Assembly: GCA_964485405.1 (NCBI GenBank)
Contig: CAZAJG010000012.1
Span: forward strand, 1 to 64,000
DNA: 64,000 nucleotides
Source: CAKZNE01 sp964485405
GTDB lineage: Bacteria > Bacteroidota > Bacteroidia > Flavobacteriales > Schleiferiaceae
Reading direction: 5' to 3'
Shown here piece by piece: positions 17,105-25,375 of this stretch (the first letter of the stretch is position 1; the number at the start of each line of letters is the position of its first letter). The position numbers and the translations under genes were made by a program. The notes beneath the pieces were generated by a model that saw only the letters and a program-made list of their open reading frames with translations, ran no database searches and had not been told where the DNA came from.

Positions 17105-19536
17105 TCTCCAAACTCCACCTTCATCTTTTTCACTCGGTTCTCCATACTTTCGGAACTTAGCCTTTCTCTCGATAAACGGTCTACCATAATGGGGAAAGAA
17201 AATGGAGTCAACTTTTCTGGAGAACTCAGCACAATTTGTTGCCGATTGATTCGCTCAAATGCCAAGCGTAAACGCGCTTCTTCCAATTGAAAATCTAGAG
17301 CTTCCTCATACGCCTGCTGCAACAGAAGGTTATCGGCCTCATAATCTTCAAACACCTTAAATATAAGTTGAGCAGAAGACTGAATGTGCTTGTCTTTTAC
17401 TTCTTTTCCTGGAAAACCGGTAAAAACCAAGCCCGAAATACTAGCAATATCTCTAAATCTACGTTTAGCCATTTCAATAGCATTTATACTTTGCATAATA
17501 TCTTCACGTAGATCGGTAAGTGTGAAAATATCAGAATCTAGTGCTTCTTCAATTGGTATTTCGGAATCTGCCAAGAGTTCAAAACCGTAATCATTCATAG
17601 CAATGGAAAATGACAAAGGTTTAAAAAGAGAAATTCGATAGGCTAAAACGGCCGCCATACCTTCATGCACCAATCGCCCTTCAAAAGGATAAAAGAAAAC
17701 GTGGTAACCCTCTTTGCTCTTAAATTTCTCGATAAGAAATTCATTTAGTTGAGGAATAGCAGAACGCTCTTGTTGAAGGTCTATTAAAGGTTTAATCAGT
17801 TTTAGCTCTGGATCTTTCGAGTCTCCTTGATGAGCTTCCTCAATTTTCCTGCGCAACATAGCCCCCATCTTTGCAGAAAGGGGCATTCTCCCACCTTGCC
17901 AACTGGGTATTTTTCCATTCTTCTGATTGCTTTTTCGAACACGAGCTACAGTTCCTCTAAAATCAATAAGCTCTAAATTTTGCCCGGCAAACCAAAACAC
18001 CTCTCCAGGTTTAATTTTACTTAAAAACCATTCTTCAACCGTTCCTAAATATTTTCCACTTTGGTATTTGATTTTAATATTGGAGTCGCTTACAATCGTT
18101 CCCATGCTTAGCCGATGTCGCATAGCTGTTCTTCGTTGAGTAACTTTATACAAACCCTCTACAAGCTCCACTTTATGAAATTCATTGTATCCGCTTAAGG
18201 ACTCTCCGCCTTGCGTGATAAAGTTTAAACACCATTGCCACTCCTCTCCAGAAACAGATTGGTAGGAAAAGGTTTCTTGAATTTCTTTTAATAAGGTTCG
18301 TGCATCAAAACCTTCCGATACTGCCAAGGTAATCATGTACTGAATCAATACATCAAACGAGCGGACATAAGGTTCTCTATTCTCTACCACATCTTCTGCT
18401 ATAGCCTGACGCAAGGCTGACGCTTCAACTAGTTCTAAGGTGTGTGTAGGAACAAAATAAATTTTACTGGTTGCTCCTGGCTGATGGCCGCTACGCCCAG
18501 CCCTTTGCATAAAACGCGCTACGCCCTTTGGGCTGCCCACTTGAATGATGGTCTCAACGGGATGAAAATCCACACCCAGATCTAAACTAGAGGTACAAAC
18601 CACCACTTTTAGCTGACCGGTGTATAAAGCATCTTCTACCCAAAATCGAAGATCGCGACTAATAGAACCATGATGCATTGCAATAAGGCCTGCCAGTTCT
18701 GGAGCAATATCTAAAATGCGTTGATACCATATTTCTGCCTGAGATCTTGTATTGGTAAAGATTAACGTGCTCCTGCTTTTATGAATAATTGGGATGACCT
18801 TTTTGAGCATTCGTATACCCAAATGGCCTGCCCAAGGCAAGGTTTCCACCTCCTTTGGAAGAACGGATTTAACCTCAATCTTTTTACGAATATCTGCTTT
18901 GATGAATTTGATTTTCTCTTGTGGGAAACTTGGTCCTAATAAAACCTCCATTGCCTCTTCCATATTTCCTATAGTGGCAGAAATTCCCCACACTCTCAAA
19001 TCCGGCTTCAATGCCTTAAAACGAGATAAGGCCAACTCCATTTGAACCGCTCGCTTTGATCCTAACAACTCATGCCACTCATCCACAATTACCGCTTCCA
19101 GATTTTTAAAAGTTTGAGGATAGCCTTTTGAGGCCAGCAGTAAATGCAAACTCTCTGGAGTAGTGATCAGGAGGTCTGGCATACTCTTTTTCTGTGCGGC
19201 TCTCTCTTTTGTGTTGGTATCTCCTGTTCGCACGCCTACCGTCCAAGGCAGATCCATTTCTTCAATCGCCTTCTCTGCAGATTGTTTAATCTCTTTGGAT
19301 AGCGCTCTAATAGGCGTAATCCAGATCCACTTCACCCCTCTTTTCGCAATTTGTTTTTCAGATAAAAGAGCCGGAACCATTAGCGAGTAGGTTTTCCCAC
19401 TTCCAGTTGGGGCATTCACTATCCCTGAGTAACCATCTCTATAACTCGTCCAGGCTTCTTCTTGAAAAGGGAATACTTTCCAAGCTCGGCTGGCGAACCA
19501 TTTTTTCGCTTGATTTAGATTAAAAGGTGTGCTCAT
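17101..19536 (-). CDS. Ligase-associated DEXH-box DNA helicase (Lhr-like)
   Basis: An 811-residue superfamily 2 helicase. Walker A is NAPTGSGKT (about 40-48), the Walker B/DEXH motif is DEWH in VDEWHELLGSKRA, motif III is SATIG, and the second RecA domain carries VCTSSLDLGVDF and QRAGRSGHQPG. A long C-terminal part with a ligase-associated helicase layout follows. In many bacteria this protein is encoded with a DNA ligase, an exonuclease and the PdeM phosphoesterase in a DNA-damage-response set. Here PdeM is 11 kb away and the ligase and exonuclease are not seen. The annotation rests on the DEWHELLGSKR motif and length. Confidence 0.88.
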   Translation of the reverse strand: MSTPFNLNQAKKWFASRAWKVFPFQEEAWTSYRDGYSGIVNAPTGSGKTYSLMVPALLSEKQIAKRGVKWIWITPIRALSKEIKQSAEKAIEEMDLPWTVGVRTGDTNTKERAAQKKSMPDLLITTPESLHLLLASKGYPQTFKNLEAVIVDEWHELLGSKRAVQMELALSRFKALKPDLRVWGISATIGNMEEAMEVLLGPSFPQEKIKFIKADIRKKIEVKSVLPKEVETLPWAGHLGIRMLKKVIPIIHKSRSTLIFTNTRSQAEIWYQRILDIAPELAGLIAMHHGSISRDLRFWVEDALYTGQLKVVVCTSSLDLGVDFHPVETIIQVGSPKGVARFMQRAGRSGHQPGATSKIYFVPTHTLELVEASALRQAIAEDVVENREPYVRSFDVLIQYMITLAVSEGFDARTLLKEIQETFSYQSVSGEEWQWCLNFITQGGESLSGYNEFHKVELVEGLYKVTQRRTAMRHRLSMGTIVSDSNIKIKYQSGKYLGTVEEWFLSKIKPGEVFWFAGQNLELIDFRGTVARVRKSNQKNGKIPSWQGGRMPLSAKMGAMLRRKIEEAHQGDSKDPELKLIKPLIDLQQERSAIPQLNEFLIEKFKSKEGYHVFFYPFEGRLVHEGMAAVLAYRISLFKPLSFSIAMNDYGFELLADSEIPIEEALDSDIFTLTDLREDIMQSINAIEMAKRRFRDIASISGLVFTGFPGKEVKDKHIQSSAQLIFKVFEDYEADNLLLQQAYEEALDFQLEEARLRLAFERINRQQIVLSSPEKLTPFSFPIMVDRLSRERLSSESMENRVKKMKVEFGD

Positions 19537-19576
19537 TTCTCAATTCCATTCAAAAATACCTTTTACTTTTATCCAC

Positions 19577-20083
19577 ATGAATATGGATTTCAATTTTTGG
19601 GTAGAAAAGCTGGAGCTACTACCTCATCCGGAAGGAGGGTTTTTCAAGGAAACCTATCGTAGTGATACCCTTATACCTCAATCTGCTTTGCCAAAGAGTT
19701 TTAAAGGAAGTAGAAACTGCTCCACAGGTATTTATTTCCTGCTTACGGGAGAAAATTTCTCAGCCTTTCACAAAATTGCTTCAGACGAGCTTTGGCATTT
19801 TTATGCTGGAGATGGGTTAACGGTACAAATTATTCACCCGGATGGAAAACACAACAGCATTAAACTAGGCTCAGACATAGAGAATGGCGAAGTTTTTCAA
19901 GCTTGCGTTCCTGCGGAATCCTGGTTTGCCTCTCAACCCACCAATAAAACGGGTTGGGCTTTAGTGGGGTGTACAGTATCTCCTGGCTTTGACTTTGAGG
20001 ATTTTGAGATGGCCAAAAGAGATGACCTTCTCGCTCAATTTCCTGAGCACCGTATAATTATTAAAGAACTCACTCGAAGTTAA
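19577..20083 (+). CDS. DUF985 cupin-fold protein
   Basis: A 168-residue cupin of the DUF985 (YML079w-like) family. The family start LELLPHPEGGFFKETYRSD (about residues 9-27) is clear, and later segments FHKIASDELWHFYAGD and AESWFASQP are the cupin strands. Such proteins resemble sugar epimerases in fold but their substrate is not settled. The ATG at 19577 is chosen; the frame also stays open to a GTG at 19529 inside the divergent helicase gene, but family members begin near the WVEKLELLPHPEGG region. Its stop overlaps that of the next, convergent gene by 4 nt. Confidence 0.82.
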   Translation: MNMDFNFWVEKLELLPHPEGGFFKETYRSDTLIPQSALPKSFKGSRNCSTGIYFLLTGENFSAFHKIASDELWHFYAGDGLTVQIIHPDGKHNSIKLGSDIENGEVFQACVPAESWFASQPTNKTGWALVGCTVSPGFDFEDFEMAKRDDLLAQFPEHRIIIKELTRS

Positions 20084-20472
20084 GAGTTCACCTTTGTTTT
20101 CAGCTTGTAATGATTGAATCGTAAAATACTCTGCTTTTCTTTTGCAGAATATTTACGGTACACGATAATCGGCAAGGCAATTACGGCTCCCATTCCCATA
20201 ATTCTCAAATACTGCGGACTTAGCAAATGAAAAGAGCTAAGTGCCATATAGAGCAAAAATGTTCCGATAAAAACCAAAACGCTTCCAAGTAAAGGCCTTT
20301 TATCTTGCTTGGCTTTAATTGAATTTACATGATACTCCTTAGTAGTGTCGCAGTTTGGGCAAGTAATTTCTAGATTTTCGCCCGCTTTTTTAGATAGTTG
20401 CATTCGACTCATAGCCCGTCTGGGCAACTGTGTTTCCCAAGCACAGTTATCGCAATTAATGTATAGTCTCAT
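20080..20472 (-). CDS. Small zinc-ribbon membrane protein
   Basis: A 130-residue protein not recognised as a named family. The N-terminal half has two CxxC knuckles (Cys7/Cys10 and Cys38/Cys41) spaced as in a zinc ribbon. The second half has two hydrophobic segments (about 61-80 and 90-108) followed by basic residues. It would sit in the inner membrane with the zinc ribbon in the cytoplasm. It is convergent with the DUF985 gene, with a 4-nt overlap at the stops, and has a 238-bp upstream region to itself. Confidence 0.65.
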   Translation of the reverse strand: MRLYINCDNCAWETQLPRRAMSRMQLSKKAGENLEITCPNCDTTKEYHVNSIKAKQDKRPLLGSVLVFIGTFLLYMALSSFHLLSPQYLRIMGMGAVIALPIIVYRKYSAKEKQSILRFNHYKLKTKVNS

Positions 20473-20710
20473 CGTTCAGTTCCTGTTTGACATTAACATC
20501 TACTAGCAGATGTAGTAACCTGATAGCTAGGCTATAAAATTAACAGAAATGCTTTACGAATGGAATTTTAACGCATTGTTTTTTCCTATATTTTGAGTGA
20601 AATTTAAAAATCGTAATCTAATTCTTACACAAAGAAATATGAATCTCATTCCCTGCTCCAATCGAGTTCGCATTTCATAAAGAAATATGAACTCAAAAAA
20701 GAAGGGATTA

Positions 20711-21703
20711 CTAAAAAGGAGGAAAAGCGGGCTTATTATCCAGTATTTCCTCAATACCTAACATTACCTCATTTGTAAGTGAGGATTTCAAATCAGATGC
20801 CTTTAGATTCTCTTCCAACTGGCTAATCTTTGAAGCTCCTAAAATCACCGTGCTTACATTTTGATTTTTAAGACACCAGCAAAGCGCTAAATGCACCAAA
20901 CTCATTCCCATGTTATCTGCAAAAGCACTTAGTTTTTTTATTTTTTGAATATTGGATTCTACTACACTTTTATCCTTTAACCAGCTAAGTTCATCTCTGC
21001 TTAAGCGCGCATCCTCTGGTATTCCATCATTGTATTTTCCGGTGAGCAAACCACTAGCTAAAGGAGACCAAATTGTAGTTCCTAAACCAACCGTTTTATA
21101 GATTTGATCGTATTCTACTTCTACCTTATCTCGCCACAGCATATTGTACTGCGGTTGCTCCATAGTAGGTCCGATTAAATTATTTTGTTTTGCCACCATA
21201 TGCGCTTCCATAATTTCTTGGGCACTCCATTCGCTTGTTCCCCAATACAGAATTTTACCTTGTGTAATTAGGTTATGCATCGTCCAAACTGTTTCCTCTA
21301 TGGGTGTTTCTTTATCTGGTCTATGGCAATAAAACAGATCTAAGTAATCGGTTTTTAATCTTTCTAAAGCCTGATGACAGGCTTCGGTAAGGTGCTTCCT
21401 ATTGTTCCCTTGTTGAGTAGGTTTGGAGTCCTTCATTCCCCATATCCCAAAAAATGCTTTTGATGAAAGGATATACGAATCTCTTCTCCATCCCTTTTCC
21501 TTCAAAATTTTCCCCATTACCTCTTCACTCCTACCTTCAGCATAAACCTCAGCATTATCAAAAAAGTTAATGCCATTATCATAGGCCAACTCCATCAAAT
21601 CCGCAGAGGTATTGCCTTTTATTTGATTCCCAAACGTAATCCACGACCCAAAGCTTAATTCGCTCACTTTTAAGCCTGATTTACCCAATCTTCTATATTC
21701 CAT
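20711..21703 (-). CDS. Aldo/keto reductase (Kv-beta-like family)
   Basis: A 330-residue TIM-barrel NADPH oxidoreductase. The catalytic tetrad can be placed: Asp and Tyr in FFDNAEVYAEGRSE (about 48-61), Lys in LSSKAFFG and His in YCHRPD. The opening MEYRRLGKSGLKVS and the ILGASKISQLEENL near the C terminus, which binds the cofactor, match the group related to voltage-gated potassium channel beta subunits and YghZ. No signal peptide. It stands alone; its substrate is not predictable. Confidence 0.92.
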   Translation of the reverse strand: MEYRRLGKSGLKVSELSFGSWITFGNQIKGNTSADLMELAYDNGINFFDNAEVYAEGRSEEVMGKILKEKGWRRDSYILSSKAFFGIWGMKDSKPTQQGNNRKHLTEACHQALERLKTDYLDLFYCHRPDKETPIEETVWTMHNLITQGKILYWGTSEWSAQEIMEAHMVAKQNNLIGPTMEQPQYNMLWRDKVEVEYDQIYKTVGLGTTIWSPLASGLLTGKYNDGIPEDARLSRDELSWLKDKSVVESNIQKIKKLSAFADNMGMSLVHLALCWCLKNQNVSTVILGASKISQLEENLKASDLKSSLTNEVMLGIEEILDNKPAFPPF

Positions 21704-21950
21704 ATGCGTTCAAAAAAATTTGTTCAACTTGAAAAGAAAGTCCTAAGTTAATTCTCAGTGCTTGAACTAGAAAAAAAAGACATTGAGATTTACAGTAAAA
21801 TATTCATTTTTGCCTATCACTTATACGGAGAGCTATTCTCTAACACATCATTTTTTTAAGACATTGGGAAGTGGTATGGATTCCAAAATTGGAAGCAGAA
21901 AAAAGAACCAGAAGCTTTTCATTTTTTATATTCGTTTTTAAAATCAACAG

Positions 21951-22478
21951 ATGTCTATAGCGAAGCCTTTCAACCTGAATCGATGGATAGAAGAAAATCG
22001 AGATCTTTTAAAACCACCCGTTGGGAATAAAAATCTTTATCCTGCAGGTGAAGATTACATTGTAATGATTGTAGGAGGGCCAAACGCTAGAAAAGACTAT
22101 CACTACAATGAAACCGAAGAACTCTTTTATCAGCTAGAAGGGAATATTACCGTTCGAATACAAGAAGAAGGGAAAGCGGTTGACATTAATCTAGGCCCTG
22201 GAGATATGTTTCTATTGCCTCCAAAAATCCCACACAGCCCGATGCGCAGCGAAGGTTCTATTGGCTTGGTTGTAGAGCGAGTGCGCGAAAAAGATCATAC
22301 AGATGGCTTGTTGTGGTTTTGCGATAATTGCAACAACAAGTTGCACGATACCTACTTTAAGCTAGAAAATATTGAAAAAGATTTTTTACCCCGCTTTAAA
22401 GAATATTACGGCTCCGAAAAGTTAAGAAGTTGCGGCAATTGCGGACATGTTATGGAAACCGATGAGCGCTTTACTTAG
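21951..22478 (+). CDS. nbaC: 3-hydroxyanthranilate 3,4-dioxygenase
   Basis: A 175-residue cupin enzyme that opens the ring of 3-hydroxyanthranilate in tryptophan breakdown, giving 2-amino-3-carboxymuconate semialdehyde. The catalytic iron ligands His51, Glu57 and His95 fall at the same numbers as in characterised bacterial enzymes, and the structural iron site is present as two CxxC pairs (Cys124/Cys127 and Cys161/Cys164), which is specific to bacterial forms. The product is the substrate of the ACMSD encoded 1.8 kb downstream. The 247 bp upstream show no clean -7 element. Confidence 0.95.
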   Translation: MSIAKPFNLNRWIEENRDLLKPPVGNKNLYPAGEDYIVMIVGGPNARKDYHYNETEELFYQLEGNITVRIQEEGKAVDINLGPGDMFLLPPKIPHSPMRSEGSIGLVVERVREKDHTDGLLWFCDNCNNKLHDTYFKLENIEKDFLPRFKEYYGSEKLRSCGNCGHVMETDERFT

Positions 22479-22568
22479 AGCATTCTTCGCCTAAGGGATC
22501 TTCTCCAGTTTATCAAATTCTTTGATTTTTAGTACATCGTAAAATAAAATGAGTTTTTGATTGTTATT

Positions 22569-22591
22569 AATACATAGAATTATGATGTATT
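22569..22591. promoter_or_regulatory. Palindromic PadR-type operator
   Basis: AATACAT-N9-ATGTATT is a perfect inverted repeat with 7-bp arms. The core TACAT-N9-ATGTA has the ATGT/ACAT half-sites and spacing known for PadR regulators. It lies just upstream of the -7 box of the padR gene, where a bound dimer would block transcription, so autoregulation is likely. Confidence 0.6.
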
Positions 22592-22602
22592 GTAATTTTA
22601 TA

Positions 22603-22610
22603 TATCTTTG
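22603..22610 (+). promoter_or_regulatory. -7 element of the padR operon, giving a leaderless or near-leaderless mRNA
   Basis: TATCTTTG matches TAnnTTTG and ends 4 nt before the padR ATG at 22615. Transcription normally starts about 5-7 nt after this element, which would put the start at or just inside the ATG. The palindromic operator is 11 nt upstream. Confidence 0.55.
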
Positions 22611-22614
22611 AACT

Positions 22615-22959
22615 ATGCATAACAGAGAATTATTAAAAGGCACTCTCACCGCTATTGTATTAAAACTGCTAGCTACAGAGGGTAAAATGTATGGGTACGA
22701 GATTGCTCAACGGGTAAAGCAGTTATCTGGCGAAAAAATCTTGTTGAAAGATGGATCCTTGTATCCAGCCCTTCACAAACTTACCAAAGATGGCTTATTG
22801 CAATTCGAGGAGCAACACATTGGCAAACGTGTTCGTAAATATTATTATTTAACCACCGCAGGAACAGAACAGGAAAAAGTGGAATCGGAACAACTCAAGG
22901 AGTTTATGCGAACGCTGAAAAAAGTTCTATTCCCTGATTTTACCTTTCAACTCTCATGA
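22615..22959 (+). CDS. PadR family transcriptional regulator
   Basis: A 114-residue winged-helix regulator of the PadR-s1 (short) type. The conserved core GKMYGYEIAQRV (about 22-33), DGSLYPALHKLTKDGLL (about 47-63) and KYYYLTTAG (about 80-88) is complete, and a C-terminal helix for dimerisation follows. The gene has a palindromic operator over its promoter and overlaps the first of two membrane-protein genes by 4 nt, so the three form one regulated unit. The effector is not known. Confidence 0.93.
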   Translation: MHNRELLKGTLTAIVLKLLATEGKMYGYEIAQRVKQLSGEKILLKDGSLYPALHKLTKDGLLQFEEQHIGKRVRKYYYLTTAGTEQEKVESEQLKEFMRTLKKVLFPDFTFQLS

Positions 22960-23561
22960 CTTTGACTGATCATCAAATTGAAACTATAGAAAAGGAGATT
23001 GAAAACAGCGCCATTCAATCTCGAGAGTTAAAAGACGATCTCTTGGACCATTTCTGTTGTGCTATTGAGATTCGAACGAACAAAGGATTAGATTTTGAAG
23101 ACGCCTTTATTCTTGCGAAAAATGACATCTGTCCAAATGGATTAGATGAAATTCAAACAGAGACCATTTACCTATTAAATGCTAAAAAATTAAAGATTAT
23201 GAAAAAGATCATGTTCACTACCGGCCTAGTATTCTCCATGGCATTAAGCCTTGGTTTTTTATTCAAGCTCATGCACTGGCCGGGAGCTAACGTTTTACTA
23301 ATGAGCGGAACCTGGGGAATGGGTTTTGTTTTTATACCTATGATAGCCATTCATCAATTGCGCTTGAGTACCAACAAAGTTTTAAGCGAAAAACTAAGAC
23401 ATAGTATGGGTTTGTTATCTGGAGTTTTGTTCAGCTTATCCGTCCTTTTTAAATTTTTCCACCTGATGGGAGCGGACATCCTTTTTGTTTTGAGCTTAAC
23501 CATTTTCACCTTTGGATTTCTCCCCTTCCTTTTCTTTAAAATGTATCGGAAATCTATATAA
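22956..23561 (+). CDS. Membrane protein with PadR-associated N-terminal domain and GldL-like hairpins
   Basis: A 201-residue protein. The first 70 residues form a soluble helical domain with DDLLDHFCCAIE and GLDEIQTETIYLL, resembling the small HAAS/DUF1700-like domain often found beside PadR regulators. Four hydrophobic segments follow (about 78-98, 104-125, 147-163, 168-190). The first pair carries LFKLMHWPGANVLL, the motif of the gliding/T9SS motor protein GldL; the second pair repeats it in degenerate form (LFKFFHLMGADILF). It overlaps padR by 4 nt. A membrane signalling partner of PadR is an inference; it is too short and differently built to be GldL itself. Confidence 0.75.
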   Translation: MTLTDHQIETIEKEIENSAIQSRELKDDLLDHFCCAIEIRTNKGLDFEDAFILAKNDICPNGLDEIQTETIYLLNAKKLKIMKKIMFTTGLVFSMALSLGFLFKLMHWPGANVLLMSGTWGMGFVFIPMIAIHQLRLSTNKVLSEKLRHSMGLLSGVLFSLSVLFKFFHLMGADILFVLSLTIFTFGFLPFLFFKMYRKSI

Positions 23562-23605
23562 AAACAAGCTAGAGAACTTTTCATTCTTAAAACAGTAAAA
23601 CTCGT

Positions 23606-24211
23606 TTGGCACTTTCTACGCAACAGATAGAACAAATTACATATGAGCTTGATTTTAGCTCACTGAAATCTAAACACCTCAAGGAGGATTTGTTAGATCA
23701 CTTTTGTTGTGCTGTTGAAGTTTATATGTCGCGAAAATTCTCTTTCTCAGAGGCCTTCGAAAGAGCAAAACAAGACATTTGCCCAGATGGTTTGGATGAA
23801 ATTCAAAAAGAAACCATATACCTACTAAACTATAAAAAGATCAAATTCATGAAAAGGATTCTATTCATATTCGGTTTCGTGTTCTGTTTCTTGTTTGCGA
23901 TAGGTTTCATGTTTAAAACTTTGAGGTGGCCTTATGGTGGAATGATGCTAATAATAGGAACTCTTGGCATTGGCTTTATTTTTCTTCCCTTGTTAAGTAT
24001 TCATTATTATCGCTTAAAAGCAAACAAAATTTTGAGTGAAAAGATGAAATACGTCCTAGGAACTCTGTCGGCTTTTACCTTTAGTTTATCTGTTGCCTTC
24101 AGGCTATTGCATCTGCCTTTAGCAGACATTACCTTTGCTTTAAGCATCCTACTTTTTTCCTTTGGTTTCCTCCCCTTTTTCTTCTTTAAGATGTATAAGA
24201 AATCCATATAA
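23606..24211 (+). CDS. Tandem paralogue of the preceding membrane protein
   Basis: A 201-residue protein of the same length and layout as its neighbour. The N-terminal domain is conserved (KEDLLDHFCCAVE, GLDEIQKETIYLL), while the GldL-like motif has drifted to MFKTLRWPYGGMML and FRLLHLPLADITF, losing the HWPG core. Four membrane segments are kept and both proteins end in FFKMYKKSI-like residues. The start must be TTG, since the next Met is at residue 41 within the conserved domain. A strong terminator follows 25 nt after the stop, ending the padR unit. Confidence 0.75.
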   Translation: MALSTQQIEQITYELDFSSLKSKHLKEDLLDHFCCAVEVYMSRKFSFSEAFERAKQDICPDGLDEIQKETIYLLNYKKIKFMKRILFIFGFVFCFLFAIGFMFKTLRWPYGGMMLIIGTLGIGFIFLPLLSIHYYRLKANKILSEKMKYVLGTLSAFTFSLSVAFRLLHLPLADITFALSILLFSFGFLPFFFFKMYKKSI

Positions 24212-24236
24212 CACACTCACTTAAAACTACTTAGCC

Positions 24237-24286
24237 ATAACCCGTTTGTTTGAGTAAAAAAGTTCAGATAAACGGGTTATTTTTGT
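24237..24286 (+). terminator. Rho-independent terminator of the padR unit
   Basis: ATAACCCGTTT (24237-24247) pairs with AAACGGGTTAT (24270-24280), and the loop-side bases add further pairs; a T run follows. The T run also contains the -7 element used by the next gene. Confidence 0.8.
24278..24285 (+). promoter_or_regulatory. -7 element embedded in the terminator, for ACMSD
   Basis: TATTTTTG fits TAnnTTTG exactly. It is made of the last stem bases and the T tract of the preceding terminator, and ends 4 nt before the ACMSD ATG at 24290. TTTG copies at 24245-24248 and 24249-24252 are possible -33 elements, with a longer than usual spacer (25 nt or more). Confidence 0.45.
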
Positions 24287-24289
24287 TGG

Positions 24290-25342
24290 ATGCTTAAAAT
24301 AGACATGCACACACACATCCTGCCAGAAAAGCTTCCCAACTTTGCGGATAAATTCGGGTATGGAGACTTTATTCACTTGGTTCACAACTCAGATAATACT
24401 GCAAATATGATGCAGGGTGAAAAATTCTTTAGAAGAATTGAAGCCAATTGCTGGGATGCAGAAACGCGCATTAACGACTATAAAAAGTTTGACACTCAAG
24501 TACAAGTGGTGTGTACCATCCCGGTTATGTTTTCCTATTGGGCTAAAGCAAAAGACACAAAAGCTTTATCTGAATATTTAAATGACGATATAGCGGAGTT
24601 GTGCAAGAAGTACCCTCAAAACTACCTTGGGTTAGGCACACTACCTATGCAGGATGCCGAACTCGCTATCAAAGAACTTGAACGTTGCAAAGAAATCGGC
24701 TTACTTGGTGTTCAAATTGGCTCCAACATAAATGATATGAACTTAAGCGAACCTGAGTTCTTTCCCATTTTTGAAGCTGCACAGGAGTTAGATATGGCTA
24801 TTATGATTCACCCATGGAATATGATGGGAATGGAAAGTATGCGCAAATATTGGTTGCCTTGGTTGGTTGGTATGCCTGCAGAAACTTCAAGAGCCGCTTG
24901 CTCTATGATTTTTGGGGGTGTATTGGAAAAACTACCTCAACTAAGAGTTTGTTTTTCGCATGCCGGAGGTTCTTTTTTACCTACCATTGGTAGAGTAGAA
25001 CACGGCTTCAATTGCCGCCCAGATTTAGTGGCTATTCACAACAACATAAATCCCAGAAGTTATGTGGGCGATTTTTGGGTAGACTGCATTACGCATGATC
25101 CTGTAATGTTGCAGTATATACTGGATATGCAGGGTTCTAAAAAAGTTACGCTAGGTTCAGACTATCCTTTCCCATTGGGAGATTTGGAAATCGGGAAATT
25201 TATCACCGAAATGAATTTAGATCCACAAACCGTGGAAGACATTTTTTGCAATTCCACTTTGGAGTGGCTAAATATCGATAAAAGTCGCTTTGACATAGAT
25301 CAAGGTAATACAGTAGACAAAAAGGTGATGGAAAACCTTTAA
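24290..25342 (+). CDS. nbaD: 2-amino-3-carboxymuconate-6-semialdehyde decarboxylase
   Basis: A 350-residue amidohydrolase-superfamily decarboxylase. The metal-binding HxH (His7 and His9 in IDMHTHILPEK), a mid-chain His in MIHPWNMMG, the His in CFSHAGGSFLPT and the late Asp in LGSDYPFPLGD are the zinc and catalytic residues of ACMSD. It acts on the product of HAAO and diverts it from quinolinate/NAD synthesis towards 2-aminomuconate. The ATG lies 4 nt after a terminator T tract, so its message probably begins at the start codon. A PurF-like gene follows after 33 nt. Confidence 0.92.
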   Translation: MLKIDMHTHILPEKLPNFADKFGYGDFIHLVHNSDNTANMMQGEKFFRRIEANCWDAETRINDYKKFDTQVQVVCTIPVMFSYWAKAKDTKALSEYLNDDIAELCKKYPQNYLGLGTLPMQDAELAIKELERCKEIGLLGVQIGSNINDMNLSEPEFFPIFEAAQELDMAIMIHPWNMMGMESMRKYWLPWLVGMPAETSRAACSMIFGGVLEKLPQLRVCFSHAGGSFLPTIGRVEHGFNCRPDLVAIHNNINPRSYVGDFWVDCITHDPVMLQYILDMQGSKKVTLGSDYPFPLGDLEIGKFITEMNLDPQTVEDIFCNSTLEWLNIDKSRFDIDQGNTVDKKVMENL

Positions 25343-25375
25343 ATTTGCCACTTAACTACATTAGGGAAACAGTTC

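Noticed and set aside
20631..20691. 13-bp direct repeat AAAGAAATATGAA (20631-20643, 20679-20691) as an attachment site
   Set aside because: Too short, AT-rich, 48 bp apart, and no integrase or element borders it.
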